This document shows positions 1 through 8,435 of a stretch of 61,896 nt of DNA, in pieces. Location of the stretch: positions 1 through 61,896 of the forward strand of contig CAISYL010000197.1 of assembly GCA_903889655.1 (NCBI GenBank), given 5' to 3'. The notes under the pieces are model-generated. The model did not search any database. It was not told the DNA's origin and saw only the letters and a program-made list of their open reading frames with translations. The position numbers and the translations under genes were made by a program. Position 1 is the stretch's first letter; every line of letters starts with the position of its first letter. This DNA comes from an uncultured Alphaproteobacteria bacterium. Lineage in GTDB: Bacteria > Pseudomonadota > Alphaproteobacteria > Parvibaculales > Parvibaculaceae.

Positions 1-1
1 C

Positions 2-334
2 CACATCGCGCCCTACAATTCCGTCTACAAGGCGACGCGGCTTTTCGGCGGCCCGGTAAAATTCATCATCGCCGGCTCCGGCCACATCGCCGGCGTCATC
101 AATCCGCCGTCGGCCCAGAAGGACCAGTACTGGACCAATGACGATCGGCCCGCGACGCCCGACGACTGGCTCGCCGGCGCGACGGAACATCCGGGCTCAT
201 GGTGGCCGGACTGGGAAGTCTGGATCAGGGCGAATGCCGGCCCGCTCGTTCCGGGGCGCAAGCCCGGCGACGGCAAACTGCCGGTGCTCGAGGATGCGCC
301 GGGGTCTTACGTCATGGTGAAGTCGGACGATTGA
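2..334 (+). CDS. phaC: Class I poly(3-hydroxyalkanoate) synthase, C-terminal part (truncated by window edge)
   Basis: Only the last 110 residues are in the window; the start lies upstream. The enzyme polymerises (R)-3-hydroxyacyl-CoA into storage polyester on cytoplasmic granules. The visible part carries the alpha/beta-hydrolase catalytic histidine in the motif GSGHIAGVINPP (residue 28 of the fragment), then the tryptophan-rich segment SWWPDWEVW and the typical tail APGSYVMVKSD. The match to the class I synthase C-terminus is close in both motif and length. The catalytic Cys and Asp would lie outside the window. The next gene, 106 bp downstream on the same strand, is an unrelated transporter, so phaC probably ends its own transcript here, although I see no strong terminator. 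Confidence 0.9.
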   Translation, partial: HIAPYNSVYKATRLFGGPVKFIIAGSGHIAGVINPPSAQKDQYWTNDDRPATPDDWLAGATEHPGSWWPDWEVWIRANAGPLVPGRKPGDGKLPVLEDAPGSYVMVKSDD

Positions 335-440
335 TGTCCACTTTTCACGCAACCCCCTTCTCGTAAAACCCCTCTAGGGTTCTCCGGCCCGCGCAGCTAC
401 TCTCCGTCGCAAATCTGACACGTCGGCGCCGGAGATCATC

Positions 441-1283
441 CTGTCCCTTTCCATCACGCTCCTCGTTCTCCTCGCCGCGCTGTTGCATGCCGTCTGGAAC
501 GCGCTCCTCAAATCGAACGAGGACCGGCTGTCGATGATGGCTTTCGTTGCCGGCAGCGGCAGCCTGATGATGCTCCCGCTCCTGCCCTTCACGCCCGTGC
601 CGAGCTGGGACGTCTGGAAGATCATCTTCATCTCCCTGGCGCTGCACACCGGCTACAAGGTCTTCCTCATCAAAGCCTATCAGCATGGCGATTTCGGCCA
701 GGTCTATCCGCTGGCCCGCGGCTTCGCGCCCGCCATCGTGACCCTGGTCGGCTTCCTCTTTCTGAAGGAGGATCTGCCGATCACGGCGACGATCGGCATC
801 GTTCTCATTCTCGCGGGTGTCGTCAGCCTCGCCTGGCGCTCGAAAAACGGTACGCAGGCCCCGACCAATCCGCATGCGATCTTCTACGCACTCGGTACCT
901 CCCTCTTCATCGCCAGCTATACGTTGAATGACGGCCTTGGCGGCCGCACTGCGCCGACCGCAACCGACTACGTGATCTGGCTCTTCGCGCTCGACGGTGT
1001 CTCGATCGTCCTCATCGCACTCTGGCGGCGCGGCCCGGTCCTGCTCCGGCCGCAGCGCAAATGGCTTCACGGCGCCGTCGGCGGCGCGGCCTCCACCGCC
1101 GCCTACTGGATCGTCATCTGGGCAATGTCGGTCACGCCGCTCGGCCCCGTCGCGGCCTTGCGCGAAACCAGCGTCGTCTTCGGCGCATTGATCTCGGGCT
1201 TCATCCTCAAGGAAGGTCTCGGATGGCGCGCCGTCATCGCGGCCGCGACCGTCGCCGCCGGTGTCGTCCTGCTGAAGATGTAG
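441..1283 (+). CDS. EamA/DMT-family membrane transporter, probable CTG start
   Basis: This is a 280-residue multi-pass protein of the drug/metabolite transporter (EamA) superfamily, with two repeats of about five hydrophobic helices (for example the helices around AIVTLVGFLFL and VIAAATVAAGVVLL). The substrate is unknown. The start is uncertain. A TTG at 483 would remove most of the first helix, while the reading frame is open and hydrophobic (LSLSITLLVLLAALLHAVWN) back to about 432 and no in-frame ATG or GTG follows the stop at 375. CTG at 441 has GGAG at 431-434, six bases upstream, and restores the whole helix, so I chose it. The gene converges on the FMN-binding protein gene at 1384. Confidence 0.75.
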   Translation: MSLSITLLVLLAALLHAVWNALLKSNEDRLSMMAFVAGSGSLMMLPLLPFTPVPSWDVWKIIFISLALHTGYKVFLIKAYQHGDFGQVYPLARGFAPAIVTLVGFLFLKEDLPITATIGIVLILAGVVSLAWRSKNGTQAPTNPHAIFYALGTSLFIASYTLNDGLGGRTAPTATDYVIWLFALDGVSIVLIALWRRGPVLLRPQRKWLHGAVGGAASTAAYWIVIWAMSVTPLGPVAALRETSVVFGALISGFILKEGLGWRAVIAAATVAAGVVLLKM

Positions 1284-1383
1284 TTCGGGATATAGCGGTT
1301 CAAGTGGGGAGGAGCGTCACGCTCGTCAAGAGGCGCGACGTCATCGTTCCGCATGCGGAAAAATCAGCCGGACTTATCCCCGC

Positions 1384-1947
1384 CTAGAGCGTCTCATCCT
1401 CGAAGAGCCCCGTCGGCAACCCGTCGATGCTGAGCATGTTCTTCTCGCGGCGATAGGCGTCGAGGCCAGCCTCGCCCTTCGATTCCGCCCATCGCGTCAA
1501 TCCGGGGCGTTCCTCCACATAATCGAAATGCGGAACGGCATATCCGCAGGATGTCTGCACCAGATCGATGTCGAGCATGACCATCTGCCGCGCGCCCGCG
1601 GGCTCTCGACCGCCGAATTCCGCCGCGAGCAACTCGGCATAGGCTTCGCTGCCGCGCGGAACAACGTGCCCGCGGCCGTAAAGACGCAGGATCATCGGCG
1701 CGCCTTCGAAGGCACAGAACATGATCGTCAGCCGGCCATCCGCCTTCAGATGCGCTGCTGTTTCGCTGCCGCTGCCCGTATGGTCGAGATAGACGACGCC
1801 GTTCGGCCCCAGCACGCGAAGCGCGTCGAGCCCCTTCGGCGAGACATTCACGCGACTGTCGGCTGTGGCCGAAGCCACGAAGAAGACATGCTGTCGCTCG
1901 ATGAAATCACGTTGCGCCGGTTCGATGGACGCGAACTGCTTCGCCAT
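1384..1947 (-). CDS. Pyridoxamine 5'-phosphate oxidase-family FMN-binding protein
   Basis: A 187-residue soluble protein with the split-barrel flavin-binding fold of the pyridoxamine-phosphate-oxidase superfamily. The start MAKQFASIEPAQRDFIERQHVFFVASAT and the segment VNVSPKGLDALRVLGPNGVVYLDHTGSGSETAAH match the branch often annotated as general-stress or FMN-binding proteins. It is not the PdxH of vitamin B6 synthesis; the substrate is unknown. It begins 4 bp after the argC stop codon, and its GGAGG ribosome site overlaps the end of argC, so the two genes are very likely co-translated. No other arginine gene is nearby, so the functional link may be only transcriptional. Confidence 0.75.
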   Translation of the reverse strand: MAKQFASIEPAQRDFIERQHVFFVASATADSRVNVSPKGLDALRVLGPNGVVYLDHTGSGSETAAHLKADGRLTIMFCAFEGAPMILRLYGRGHVVPRGSEAYAELLAAEFGGREPAGARQMVMLDIDLVQTSCGYAVPHFDYVEERPGLTRWAESKGEAGLDAYRREKNMLSIDGLPTGLFEDETL

Positions 1948-1951
1948 GAAA

Positions 1952-2911
1952 CTACGCCTCCAGATTGACGCCGAGTCCTTCGTCGAGACCGAGCATGATG
2001 TTCAGGCATTGAACCGCCTGCGCCGAAGCTCCCTTGCCGAGATTGTCGAGCAAGGCGACGAGGCGTACCTGCTTCCTGAGTTCGTTGCCGAAGACGAAGA
2101 GTTTCAGCTCGTTGGTGCCGTTGAGGCCCTCCGGATCGAGCGTCTTCAGCGCGGCCGCCTCGTCGAGCGTCGCGACGGAAACGAAACGTTCCCCGGAATA
2201 GGAATCCGCGATCGCCTCATAGACATGCGACACCGTCGCGCCGCCGGGCAAGGCCCAGAGCTGCAGCGGCACCTCGACGATCATGCCTTGTGCGTAGCGG
2301 CCGACCGCCGGCGCGAAGAGCGGCCGGTGTTTCAACTCGCCGTTCACGCGGATTTCCTCGACATGCTTGTGCTCAAGACCCATCGCGTAGATGCGGTATG
2401 GCACATGCGTGTAGTCCGGTGCGCTTTCATCTTCAAACTCGGCGATCATCTGCTTGCCGCCACCCGAATAGCCGGAGATCGCGTTGATGGTCACCGGCCA
2501 ATCGGCGGGAAGGATGTCCGCGCGTACCAGCGGCTTGATCAGCGAGATCGCGCCGGTGGGGTAGCAGCCGGGATTGGTGACGCGCTTTGCGCCGGAGATC
2601 ACCTGCCGCTGCCTGTCGGTCATTTCCGGCAGACCGTAGGTCCAGCCCGGCGAGGTGCGGTGCGCGCTCGATGCGTCGATCACGCGAACGGCGGGATTCT
2701 CGATCAGCGCCACTGCTTCCTTCGCCGCTTCGTCGGGCAGGCAGAGGATCACGATATCGGCCGAATTGAGCGCGTCTTTCCGCGCGGCGGCGTCCTTGCG
2801 CTTGTCGTCGCCCAGGCGAATGAATTCGAGATCGCGTCTCTTTTCGAGCCGCGCCCTGATCTGGAGCCCGGTGGTTCCGGCCTCACCGTCGATGAATATC
2901 TTCGTGGGCAT
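1952..2911 (-). CDS. argC: N-acetyl-gamma-glutamyl-phosphate reductase (type 2, short form)
   Basis: This 319-residue enzyme of arginine biosynthesis reduces N-acetylglutamyl 5-phosphate with NADPH to the semialdehyde. The nucleotide-binding motif GEAGTTGLQ sits at residues 9-17 and the catalytic cysteine is Cys116 in TNPGCYPTG. Further family motifs are the SSAHRTSPGW segment near residue 81 and YSGGGK in mid-protein. The length fits the short type 2 class common in alphaproteobacteria. GGAGG lies five bases before the ATG. A TTGACA element on the minus strand at 3004-3009, inside an AT-rich patch, may be part of its promoter. It heads a two-gene unit with the FMN-binding protein. Confidence 0.93.
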   Translation of the reverse strand: MPTKIFIDGEAGTTGLQIRARLEKRRDLEFIRLGDDKRKDAAARKDALNSADIVILCLPDEAAKEAVALIENPAVRVIDASSAHRTSPGWTYGLPEMTDRQRQVISGAKRVTNPGCYPTGAISLIKPLVRADILPADWPVTINAISGYSGGGKQMIAEFEDESAPDYTHVPYRIYAMGLEHKHVEEIRVNGELKHRPLFAPAVGRYAQGMIVEVPLQLWALPGGATVSHVYEAIADSYSGERFVSVATLDEAAALKTLDPEGLNGTNELKLFVFGNELRKQVRLVALLDNLGKGASAQAVQCLNIMLGLDEGLGVNLEA

Positions 2912-3230
2912 CTCGTCCTCCGGCCATCGTTACAGAGGTCGACGGCAGGCAATAAAAATAGACACATAACTCGTTGTTTTTATTTGTCTTTATTTGAAAC
3001 AATTGTCAAGCGCGCCGATCGCGCCGTGATTTTGCAGACGCCTTCGCGCGGATGCGGCAACGCAAGATGCACCGCGCTTATGGATCAAGTTGGGCTCTCG
3101 AACTCATCCGTCAACTGAGATGCTTGTCTCATTCATCGAGAGATGGTGGCACCAAAGCGCCGGACCAATCGTTTCTTCAGGCAACTCCTTAAGGGGACCG
3201 CCGGCGGCTCGAGGTCGGCGATGGCAACAC
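2912..3230. other. 319-bp divergent intergenic region with an AT-rich patch
   Basis: This lies between argC (minus) and the acyltransferase gene (plus). Bases 2950-3010 are strikingly AT-rich for this genome and contain the direct repeat TTTATTTG-TC-TTTATTTG. A minus-strand TTGACA is at 3004-3009. This patch is the likely promoter area for one or both genes. The remaining 3012-3230 shows no gene I can support; a 12-codon reading frame at 3079-3117 has no ribosome site. Confidence 0.5.
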
Positions 3231-5315
3231 ATGAAATATCGGCGCGAGATCGACGGCCTTCGGGCAGTGGCCGTGGTACCGGTCATTCTCTTCCATGCCG
3301 GCTTCAAAGGCTTTAGCGGCGGTTTTGTCGGGGTCGATGTGTTTTTCGTGATCAGCGGATATCTGATCACTGGCATCATTCATCAGGAGATCGAGCAAGG
3401 CACATTCTCGATCGTCCGTTTTTACGAGCGACGGGTCAGGCGCATCCTGCCCGCCTTGTTTACCGTATGTCTCGCCTGCATTCCGTTCGCGTGGTTCTGG
3501 ATGCTGCCAAAGGAATTCGAGGCCTTTGCGCGCAGTCTCATCGCGGTGAATCTGTTTTCGTCGAATATCCTGTTCTGGCGCGAAAGCGGATATTTCGACG
3601 CGGCCGCCGGATTGAAGCCTTTGCTCCACACCTGGTCGCTGGCGGTGGAGGAACAATTTTACCTTTTCTTCCCTCTCCTCCTCCTGCTGTTTCGCAAGAC
3701 ATCGAAAACGACGCTCCTCGCGGTCCTGATAGTCCTGACGATCGCCAGCCTCGGGCTCGCGCAATGGGCAACCAGGACCCATCCACCGGCCGCCTTCTTT
3801 CTTTTACCCACCCGCGCCTGGGAGCTCGGCATCGGCGCCATACTGGCAATGACAGCTACGACCTGGCGCGACATGGATTCCCGGCTCGCTCAGTTGGGGT
3901 CAATCACCGGCATCGGCCTGATCGCTTATGCAACGGTCGCTTTCGACGAGACGGTTCCCTTCCCCGGTATATGGGCGCTTGTGCCGGTGCTGGGCGCTGC
4001 GCTGATTATCGTCGGTGCGCGGCCTTTCACGGTCGTCGGAAAGTTTCTCGGCTTTCGTCCCGTCGTCGAAATCGGGTTGATGAGTTACAGCGCCTATCTC
4101 TGGCATCAGCCCCTGTTCGCATTTGCCCGAATCCGATCGCTCAGCGCCGTTCCGCCCGCAACGTATTTGGCCCTGTCGGCGCTGGCGCTCGTTCTCGCCT
4201 ATCTCTCGCTGCACTTCATCGAGCAGCCGTTCCGCCGGAAATCCGGGTTCATCAAAAGGCAGGTCTTTTCCTACGCCGTATATTCGTCGGTTTTCATCAT
4301 CGCCTTCGGCGTCGCCGTCGATATGGGCCGGGGCGTGCCGGGGCGGCTTCCGCCGGAAGCGGTTCCATTGGCCGCCTGGGCCAACGATCAAAATCCCAGA
4401 CAGGACGAATGTTTTGTAGGGGGCGAGATATACAAGAGCCCGGACAAAGGTTGCATCTATGGCAGCGACAAGGATCCGGATATCGCGATCTGGGGCGACA
4501 GCCACGCCATGGCGTTGTCCTATCAACTTGCCGAGGCACTGGCCCCCAAGCACGAAGGCTTGCGGCAATTGACCTACAGCGGTTGCTCGCCGGTTGTCGG
4601 GTATCACCGTTCCGATACCACCGACAGATGCCCCATGCACAACGCCGCGGTGCTGAACTTCCTGACTTCGCGCAAGCGGCCGGGAACGGTCATTCTCGTT
4701 GCCCGCTGGTCGTTGCTTTTCGAAGGGGAGCGATTTGACAATCGCGAAGGCGGAGTGGAAATGGGCACGCCCATCTATGGCCTGCCGCTGGGCAAAGGCG
4801 CGAATTATATTTCCGACCCTGCGCGCATCGACGAAATGGGCCGCCTGGTCAGAGCGTCCATACAAGCTCTCCTGGCCTCCGGCAAACGTGTCGTCCTGGT
4901 ATATCCGGAACCTGAAGCCGGCTGGGACGTGCCGACTTATCTGGCGCGGGAGGTCGTCTACGGCATCAAGCGACGCGAGCCGCTTTCGACGAGCTTCGAC
5001 CTCTTCAGGGAGCGGTCCCGCAATGCGCGGGAACAACTGGACGCTTTGCCGGACAATCCGAATCTCGTCCGCATCGAGCCCGAGAAGATTTTTTGTAACA
5101 CGTATCTTGCGGCGCGATGCGTCGCCGAAGTCGACGGCAAGTCGCTGTATCTCGACGACGATCATTTCGACAGCGTAGGCGCCTCGCTGCTGGCGCGGGG
5201 CGTCGTGCAGGCGATGACAGCCAGAAACTGGTTGGCGCCGCAGATATCGGAGCTGGTGTCCGACAGCTCGATCCGACAAAAAAAGGGCGCCTCGGATTTG
5301 CCGAAGCGCCCTTGA
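3231..5315 (+). CDS. Membrane O-acyltransferase with C-terminal SGNH domain (OafA/YrhL type)
   Basis: A 694-residue protein. Residues 1 to about 350 form the Acyl_transf_3 multi-pass membrane domain, opening with the signature REIDGLRAVAVVPVILFHAGF, and residues about 410-680 form a periplasmic SGNH hydrolase-like domain. That domain has its GDSH block at about 422-425 and the Asp/His of the triad in LDDDHFDSVG near 642. Such two-domain proteins acetylate surface polysaccharides or peptidoglycan-linked sugars. The substrate cannot be read here, and no polysaccharide genes are nearby. I chose the ATG at 3231, directly before the conserved start, over an upstream in-frame extension with no homology. 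Its last eleven codons overlap the rpsI terminator coming from the other strand. Confidence 0.88.
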   Translation: MKYRREIDGLRAVAVVPVILFHAGFKGFSGGFVGVDVFFVISGYLITGIIHQEIEQGTFSIVRFYERRVRRILPALFTVCLACIPFAWFWMLPKEFEAFARSLIAVNLFSSNILFWRESGYFDAAAGLKPLLHTWSLAVEEQFYLFFPLLLLLFRKTSKTTLLAVLIVLTIASLGLAQWATRTHPPAAFFLLPTRAWELGIGAILAMTATTWRDMDSRLAQLGSITGIGLIAYATVAFDETVPFPGIWALVPVLGAALIIVGARPFTVVGKFLGFRPVVEIGLMSYSAYLWHQPLFAFARIRSLSAVPPATYLALSALALVLAYLSLHFIEQPFRRKSGFIKRQVFSYAVYSSVFIIAFGVAVDMGRGVPGRLPPEAVPLAAWANDQNPRQDECFVGGEIYKSPDKGCIYGSDKDPDIAIWGDSHAMALSYQLAEALAPKHEGLRQLTYSGCSPVVGYHRSDTTDRCPMHNAAVLNFLTSRKRPGTVILVARWSLLFEGERFDNREGGVEMGTPIYGLPLGKGANYISDPARIDEMGRLVRASIQALLASGKRVVLVYPEPEAGWDVPTYLAREVVYGIKRREPLSTSFDLFRERSRNAREQLDALPDNPNLVRIEPEKIFCNTYLAARCVAEVDGKSLYLDDDHFDSVGASLLARGVVQAMTARNWLAPQISELVSDSSIRQKKGASDLPKRP
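5278..5311 (-). terminator. Rho-independent terminator of rplM-rpsI
   Basis: On the minus strand an 11-bp stem (GGGCGCTTCGG / CCGAGGCGCCC, with one G-U pair) and a CAAAT loop is followed by seven Ts. It starts 24 bp after the rpsI stop codon. It lies within the last codons of the convergent acyltransferase gene. Confidence 0.9.
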
Positions 5316-5334
5316 TCCGTAATCTCGGAAGCGA

Positions 5335-5811
5335 TCAGCGCTTCGAGAACTGGAAGCTGCGGCGGGCCTTGGCCTTGCCGTACTTCTTACGCTCGACCAC
5401 ACGGCTGTCGCGCGTGAGGAAGCCGTCCTTCTTGAGCACGGCGCGAAGGCCGGGCTCGAAATAGGTCAGCGCGCGCGAAATGCCGTGACGGATCGCGCCG
5501 GCCTGACCGGAGAGACCGCCGCCGACGACCGTCGCGGTGATGTCGAACTGCTTCTCGCGCTGGGCAGCAACGAGAGGCTGGTTCAGGATCATGCGCAGAA
5601 CCGGGCGCGCGAAATAACGCTCCAGCTCGCGGCCATTGATGATGATCTTGCCCGAGCCCGGCTTCAGCCAGACGCGCGCGACGGCATTCTTGCGCTTGCC
5701 GGTCGCATAGGCACGGCCGAACTTGTCGAGCTTCTGCACGCGCGCTTCAGGAGCGTCGGCCTGCTGAATGGCGCCCTTCAGGTCTTCGAGCGAATGGGTT
5801 TCAGGCGCCAT
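5335..5811 (-). CDS. rpsI: 30S ribosomal protein S9
   Basis: A 158-residue ribosomal protein of the small-subunit head, whose C-terminal tail reaches the P-site tRNA. The family core [21 protein letters not shown] begins near residue 29, and the protein ends in the invariant [11 protein letters not shown]. The N-terminal extension of about 28 residues relative to E. coli S9 (130 residues) is common in alphaproteobacteria. Its ATG overlaps the rplM TAA stop by one base (TAATG), so translation is coupled and keeps the two proteins near equal amounts. A strong terminator follows. Confidence 0.98.
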   Translation of the reverse strand: MAPETHSLEDLKGAIQQADAPEARVQKLDKFGRAYATGKRKNAVARVWLKPGSGKIIINGRELERYFARPVLRMILNQPLVAAQREKQFDITATVVGGGLSGQAGAIRHGISRALTYFEPGLRAVLKKDGFLTRDSRVVERKKYGKAKARRSFQFSKR

Positions 5812-6275
5812 TATGCGATCCTCACATTCTTGCGATTGAGCGACGCGAAATCGATCTTCTGCGGCTGCTGCGCTTCATGCGGATGGCTCGGGCCGCCATA
5901 GATGTGCAGGTTGCCCATCTGCTTGCGGGCGAGCGGACCGCGCGCGATCATGCGCTTCACGGCGAGTTCGATGACACGCTCGGGGAACCGGCCTTCGAGA
6001 ATCTTCTTCGGCGAGGTTTCCTTGATACCGCCGGGGTGGCCCGTGTGGCGGTAGTAGCGCTTGTCTTCGTATTTCGCGCCGGTGAAGACGACCTTCTCGG
6101 CGTTGACGATGATGACATGGTCGCCGTCGTCGAGATGAGGCGTATAGGTCGGCTTGTGCTTGCCGCGCAGGCGGTTCGCGATGAACGTCGCGAGACGGCC
6201 CACGACGACGCCTTCGGCGTCGACCACGATCCACTTCTTCTCGATCTCGGCGGGTTTCGCGGAATAGGTCTTCAT
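5811..6275 (-). CDS. rplM: 50S ribosomal protein L13
   Basis: A 154-residue large-subunit protein, one of the early assembly proteins. It starts at the ATG giving [15 protein letters not shown]. The reading frame is open further upstream but has no family similarity there. Conserved blocks include [36 protein letters not shown] and the internal [11 protein letters not shown]-type motif (here [11 protein letters not shown]). It is the first gene of the rplM-rpsI operon. A good promoter is at 6334-6362, and the short leader between promoter and start contains a hairpin followed by five Ts (6299-6321), which could be regulatory. Confidence 0.98.
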   Translation of the reverse strand: MKTYSAKPAEIEKKWIVVDAEGVVVGRLATFIANRLRGKHKPTYTPHLDDGDHVIIVNAEKVVFTGAKYEDKRYYRHTGHPGGIKETSPKKILEGRFPERVIELAVKRMIARGPLARKQMGNLHIYGGPSHPHEAQQPQKIDFASLNRKNVRIA

Positions 6276-6298
6276 GCGAAAAATCCTACGGAATCTGC

Positions 6299-6321
6299 AA
6301 AAAGAGCCGGAAATCGGCCCT
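6299..6321 (-). promoter_or_regulatory. Hairpin with T-tract in the rplM 5' leader
   Basis: On the minus strand AGGGCCG-ATTTC-CGGCTCT forms a 7-bp stem with one G-U pair and is followed by TTTTT. It lies between the predicted promoter (6334-6362) and the rplM start (6275), within about 25 bases of the expected transcription start. It could be an attenuator or an L13 autoregulation site, or simply a stabilising 5' stem-loop. The sequence shows the structure but not its role. Confidence 0.45.
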
Positions 6322-6333
6322 CGTCTGGCGGCG

Positions 6334-6362
6334 CTTCTAAGGCAGGCTGCACCACCTGTCAA
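6334..6362 (-). promoter_or_regulatory. Predicted sigma-70 promoter for rplM-rpsI
   Basis: On the minus strand the -35 box is TTGACA (6357-6362), the spacer is 17 bp, and the -10 box is TAGAAG (6334-6339). Transcription would begin near 6327, about 50 bp before the rplM ATG. The perfect -35 box suits a strong ribosomal-protein promoter. Confidence 0.65.
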
Positions 6363-6373
6363 CGAGAATGCCC

Positions 6374-6404
6374 TTAAAATGGCGGAAATAGCGCCATTTT
6401 TTGT
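6374..6404. terminator. Hairpin downstream of the MFS transporter gene
   Basis: The arms AAAATGGCG and CGCCATTTT pair perfectly around a 7-base loop (GAAATAG). On the plus strand the hairpin is followed by TT. On the minus strand it follows the MFS stop codon at 6423 and precedes the rplM promoter, so it probably ends the MFS transcript. The flanking T-run on the minus side is weak. Confidence 0.5.
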
Positions 6405-6422
6405 GTACGGTATCCAGATACC

Positions 6423-7802
6423 TCATTGCGAGGGCTGATTCCCGCGTGCCGCTCCGGTGAGCCGCATGGAACTCATGAGCATGGCCGCCACCGCAAAGCC
6501 CGCGGCGGTGAACAGCACCACCCGCGTGCCTTGCCCGGCATAAAGATTGAAGATCAGCGCCACCAGCGCCGCGCCCACTGTCTGGCCAAGCAGCCTGGCT
6601 GTGCCGAGCATGCCGCTTGCCCCGCCCGTCCGCTCGATGGGCGCGGAGCCGATCAGCGTGCGGTTGTTCGGCGACTGGAAAAGTCCGAAGCCCGCGCCAC
6701 AGAGCATCATGCGCCAGATGATGTCGAGCGAGGAAGGATTGGCCGGGAGGAGCGCCAGAGCAACCAGGCCGCCCGCGAAGAGCGCCATGCCGATGGCGCC
6801 GAGGAGGCCTGAGTGATAGCGGTCGGCGAGCCTCCCCGACAATGGGGCGACAATCATGATGACGATCGGCCAGGGCGTCATCAGCAGGCCGGTCTCGACT
6901 TCGCTGCGGCCGATCACGTTCTGCAGATAGAAAGGCAGCGCGACGAAGGCGAGCATCTGGCCGGCGAAGGAAAGGACCGACGTGCAGATCGACAGCGCGA
7001 AGATCGGGATGCGCAGCAGGTCGATCGGCAGCAGCGGCGATTTCTGCGAGAGCTGACGGCGCACCAGCCAGACGCCGCAAACAACAAGGATCACGGCCTC
7101 GGCAGCGACACGGCCCAGATTGCCGACGCCATAGCCGACATCGTCGATGAGCGAAATGAGAAGCGCGAACGTGATCGCGTTGAGCCCGGCACTTCCCCAA
7201 TCGAAACGATGCGGCGAGCGCCGTGTTCGCGGCAGGCTGTTCGAAATCGCGAACGCCATCAGGCTGATCGGCACGTTGACCGCGAATATCCACGGCCAGC
7301 TCGCAATCGAGAGAATGCCGGCGGCGATGGTCGGGCCCGCCGCTGCCGCCGTCGCAACGATGAAGGCGTTGAGACCGATACCGCGGCCAAGCTGCGCGCG
7401 CGGATAGATGAAGCGGATCAGCGCCGCGTTGACGCTCATCAGGCAGGCTGCGCCCGCGCCCTGCAGCACACGCGCCAGCGTAAGCGTCGTCAACGAGTCC
7501 GAGAGCGCACAAACGAGCGACGCGACGCCGAAGATCGCGAGACCGACGCGGTAGATGCGGGAATAGCCGATCGTCTCGCCCAGCGAGGATAGAGGCAGCA
7601 GCGAGACCATGACGATAAGCTGGTAGGCATTCACCACCCAGACCGACTGGGCGGGCGTCGCATTGAGTTCACGCGCGATGGTCGGCAGCGCGATATTTGC
7701 AATCGCGCCATCGAGCACGGCCATGGTCACGCCTAGCCCGACAACGATGATGGCCGTGTAGCGCTGAGGTGTCGGCAGGCCGTCTGTGGCGCTCGGTTCC
7801 AT
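6423..7802 (-). CDS. MFS drug exporter, DHA2 (EmrB/QacA-like) family
   Basis: A 459-residue inner-membrane protein with many hydrophobic helices. The DHA2 motif LDGAIANIALPTIARELNA is near the N-terminus, the loop motif around LQGAGAACLMSVNAALIR follows, and the antiporter motif C is GPTIAAGIL. Such proteins export toxic organic compounds by proton antiport; the substrate is unknown. I preferred the ATG at 7802 over a GTG two codons upstream because GGTGAG lies at a good distance from it. A PaaI-like thioesterase gene and a divergently placed TetR gene lie upstream, the usual arrangement for a regulated efflux unit. Confidence 0.88.
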   Translation of the reverse strand: MEPSATDGLPTPQRYTAIIVVGLGVTMAVLDGAIANIALPTIARELNATPAQSVWVVNAYQLIVMVSLLPLSSLGETIGYSRIYRVGLAIFGVASLVCALSDSLTTLTLARVLQGAGAACLMSVNAALIRFIYPRAQLGRGIGLNAFIVATAAAAGPTIAAGILSIASWPWIFAVNVPISLMAFAISNSLPRTRRSPHRFDWGSAGLNAITFALLISLIDDVGYGVGNLGRVAAEAVILVVCGVWLVRRQLSQKSPLLPIDLLRIPIFALSICTSVLSFAGQMLAFVALPFYLQNVIGRSEVETGLLMTPWPIVIMIVAPLSGRLADRYHSGLLGAIGMALFAGGLVALALLPANPSSLDIIWRMMLCGAGFGLFQSPNNRTLIGSAPIERTGGASGMLGTARLLGQTVGAALVALIFNLYAGQGTRVVLFTAAGFAVAAMLMSSMRLTGAARGNQPSQ

Positions 7803-7875
7803 CGTCACTCACCGGAAAGATCGCGCGATATGCGCGGAGACGTCCAAATATCGCTCATCCAAATCGCAAGGCCGT

Positions 7876-8331
7876 CTATGCGTTCCCCTGCTCGTCTCGC
7901 AGCGGCGGGATCGAATAGGTCGAGGTGACATGGGCAACGGGACCGTCGAACCCGTCCTGCCACATCAGGACGTCGCCGACCGCGAGCCGGCGCCCGAGCT
8001 TGAGGAGCTTCGCCTCGGCAATGATGTCGGCGGGACCGGGCTTGCGCAGGAAATTGATATTGAGATTTGTCGTGACCGCGAGCGCCACCGGTCCGATATG
8101 GGCGAGCACCACCGCATACATCGCGTAATCGGCCAGCGCCATCATCGCCGGGCCCGAGATCGTGCCGCCGGGGCGGAGATTGCGATCGGCGTAGCGGAGC
8201 CGCAGCCGCGCTGTCGATGGCCCCACCGCCTCGATCACATTGAGCCGGCCGCCCTCATGCATCTGGGGAAAAGCCTTGTCCATGAACCCTTCGAGTTCCT
8301 CGACGGTCATCACGGGGCTGGGCTCTGCCAT
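7876..8331 (-). CDS. PaaI-family hotdog-fold thioesterase
   Basis: A 151-residue single-domain protein of the hotdog superfamily, expected to hydrolyse acyl- or aryl-CoA thioesters in the cytoplasm. The central helix block RPGGTISGPAMMALADYAMYAVVLAHIG matches the PaaI/YbgC-like pattern where Gly-Gly-x-Ile/Val-x-G is followed by the catalytic helix; the exact nucleophile cannot be fixed by eye. It lies 73 bp upstream of the MFS gene on the same strand and is divergent from a TetR regulator, so the three may form one regulatory unit. The substrate is unknown. Confidence 0.8.
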   Translation of the reverse strand: MAEPSPVMTVEELEGFMDKAFPQMHEGGRLNVIEAVGPSTARLRLRYADRNLRPGGTISGPAMMALADYAMYAVVLAHIGPVALAVTTNLNINFLRKPGPADIIAEAKLLKLGRRLAVGDVLMWQDGFDGPVAHVTSTYSIPPLRDEQGNA

Positions 8332-8435
8332 GACGTATTACCTTTTCGGAATAGGGGCTTATCGACTTTGGGGCAGCACTCCATACATCCCGGCGCTCGC
8401 TCCGCCCACTCAAAAAAACCGAGGAGAGGGCTTGC

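Noticed and set aside
1347-1360. Perfect 14-bp palindrome TTCCGCATGCGGAA between two convergent genes
   Set aside because: It has no loop or T-tract for a terminator and no regulated start nearby; in GC-rich DNA a palindrome of this size can be chance.
3900-5402. A 500-codon minus-strand frame inside the acyltransferase gene
   Set aside because: Antisense shadow; it also runs through the rpsI terminator and into rpsI in another frame.
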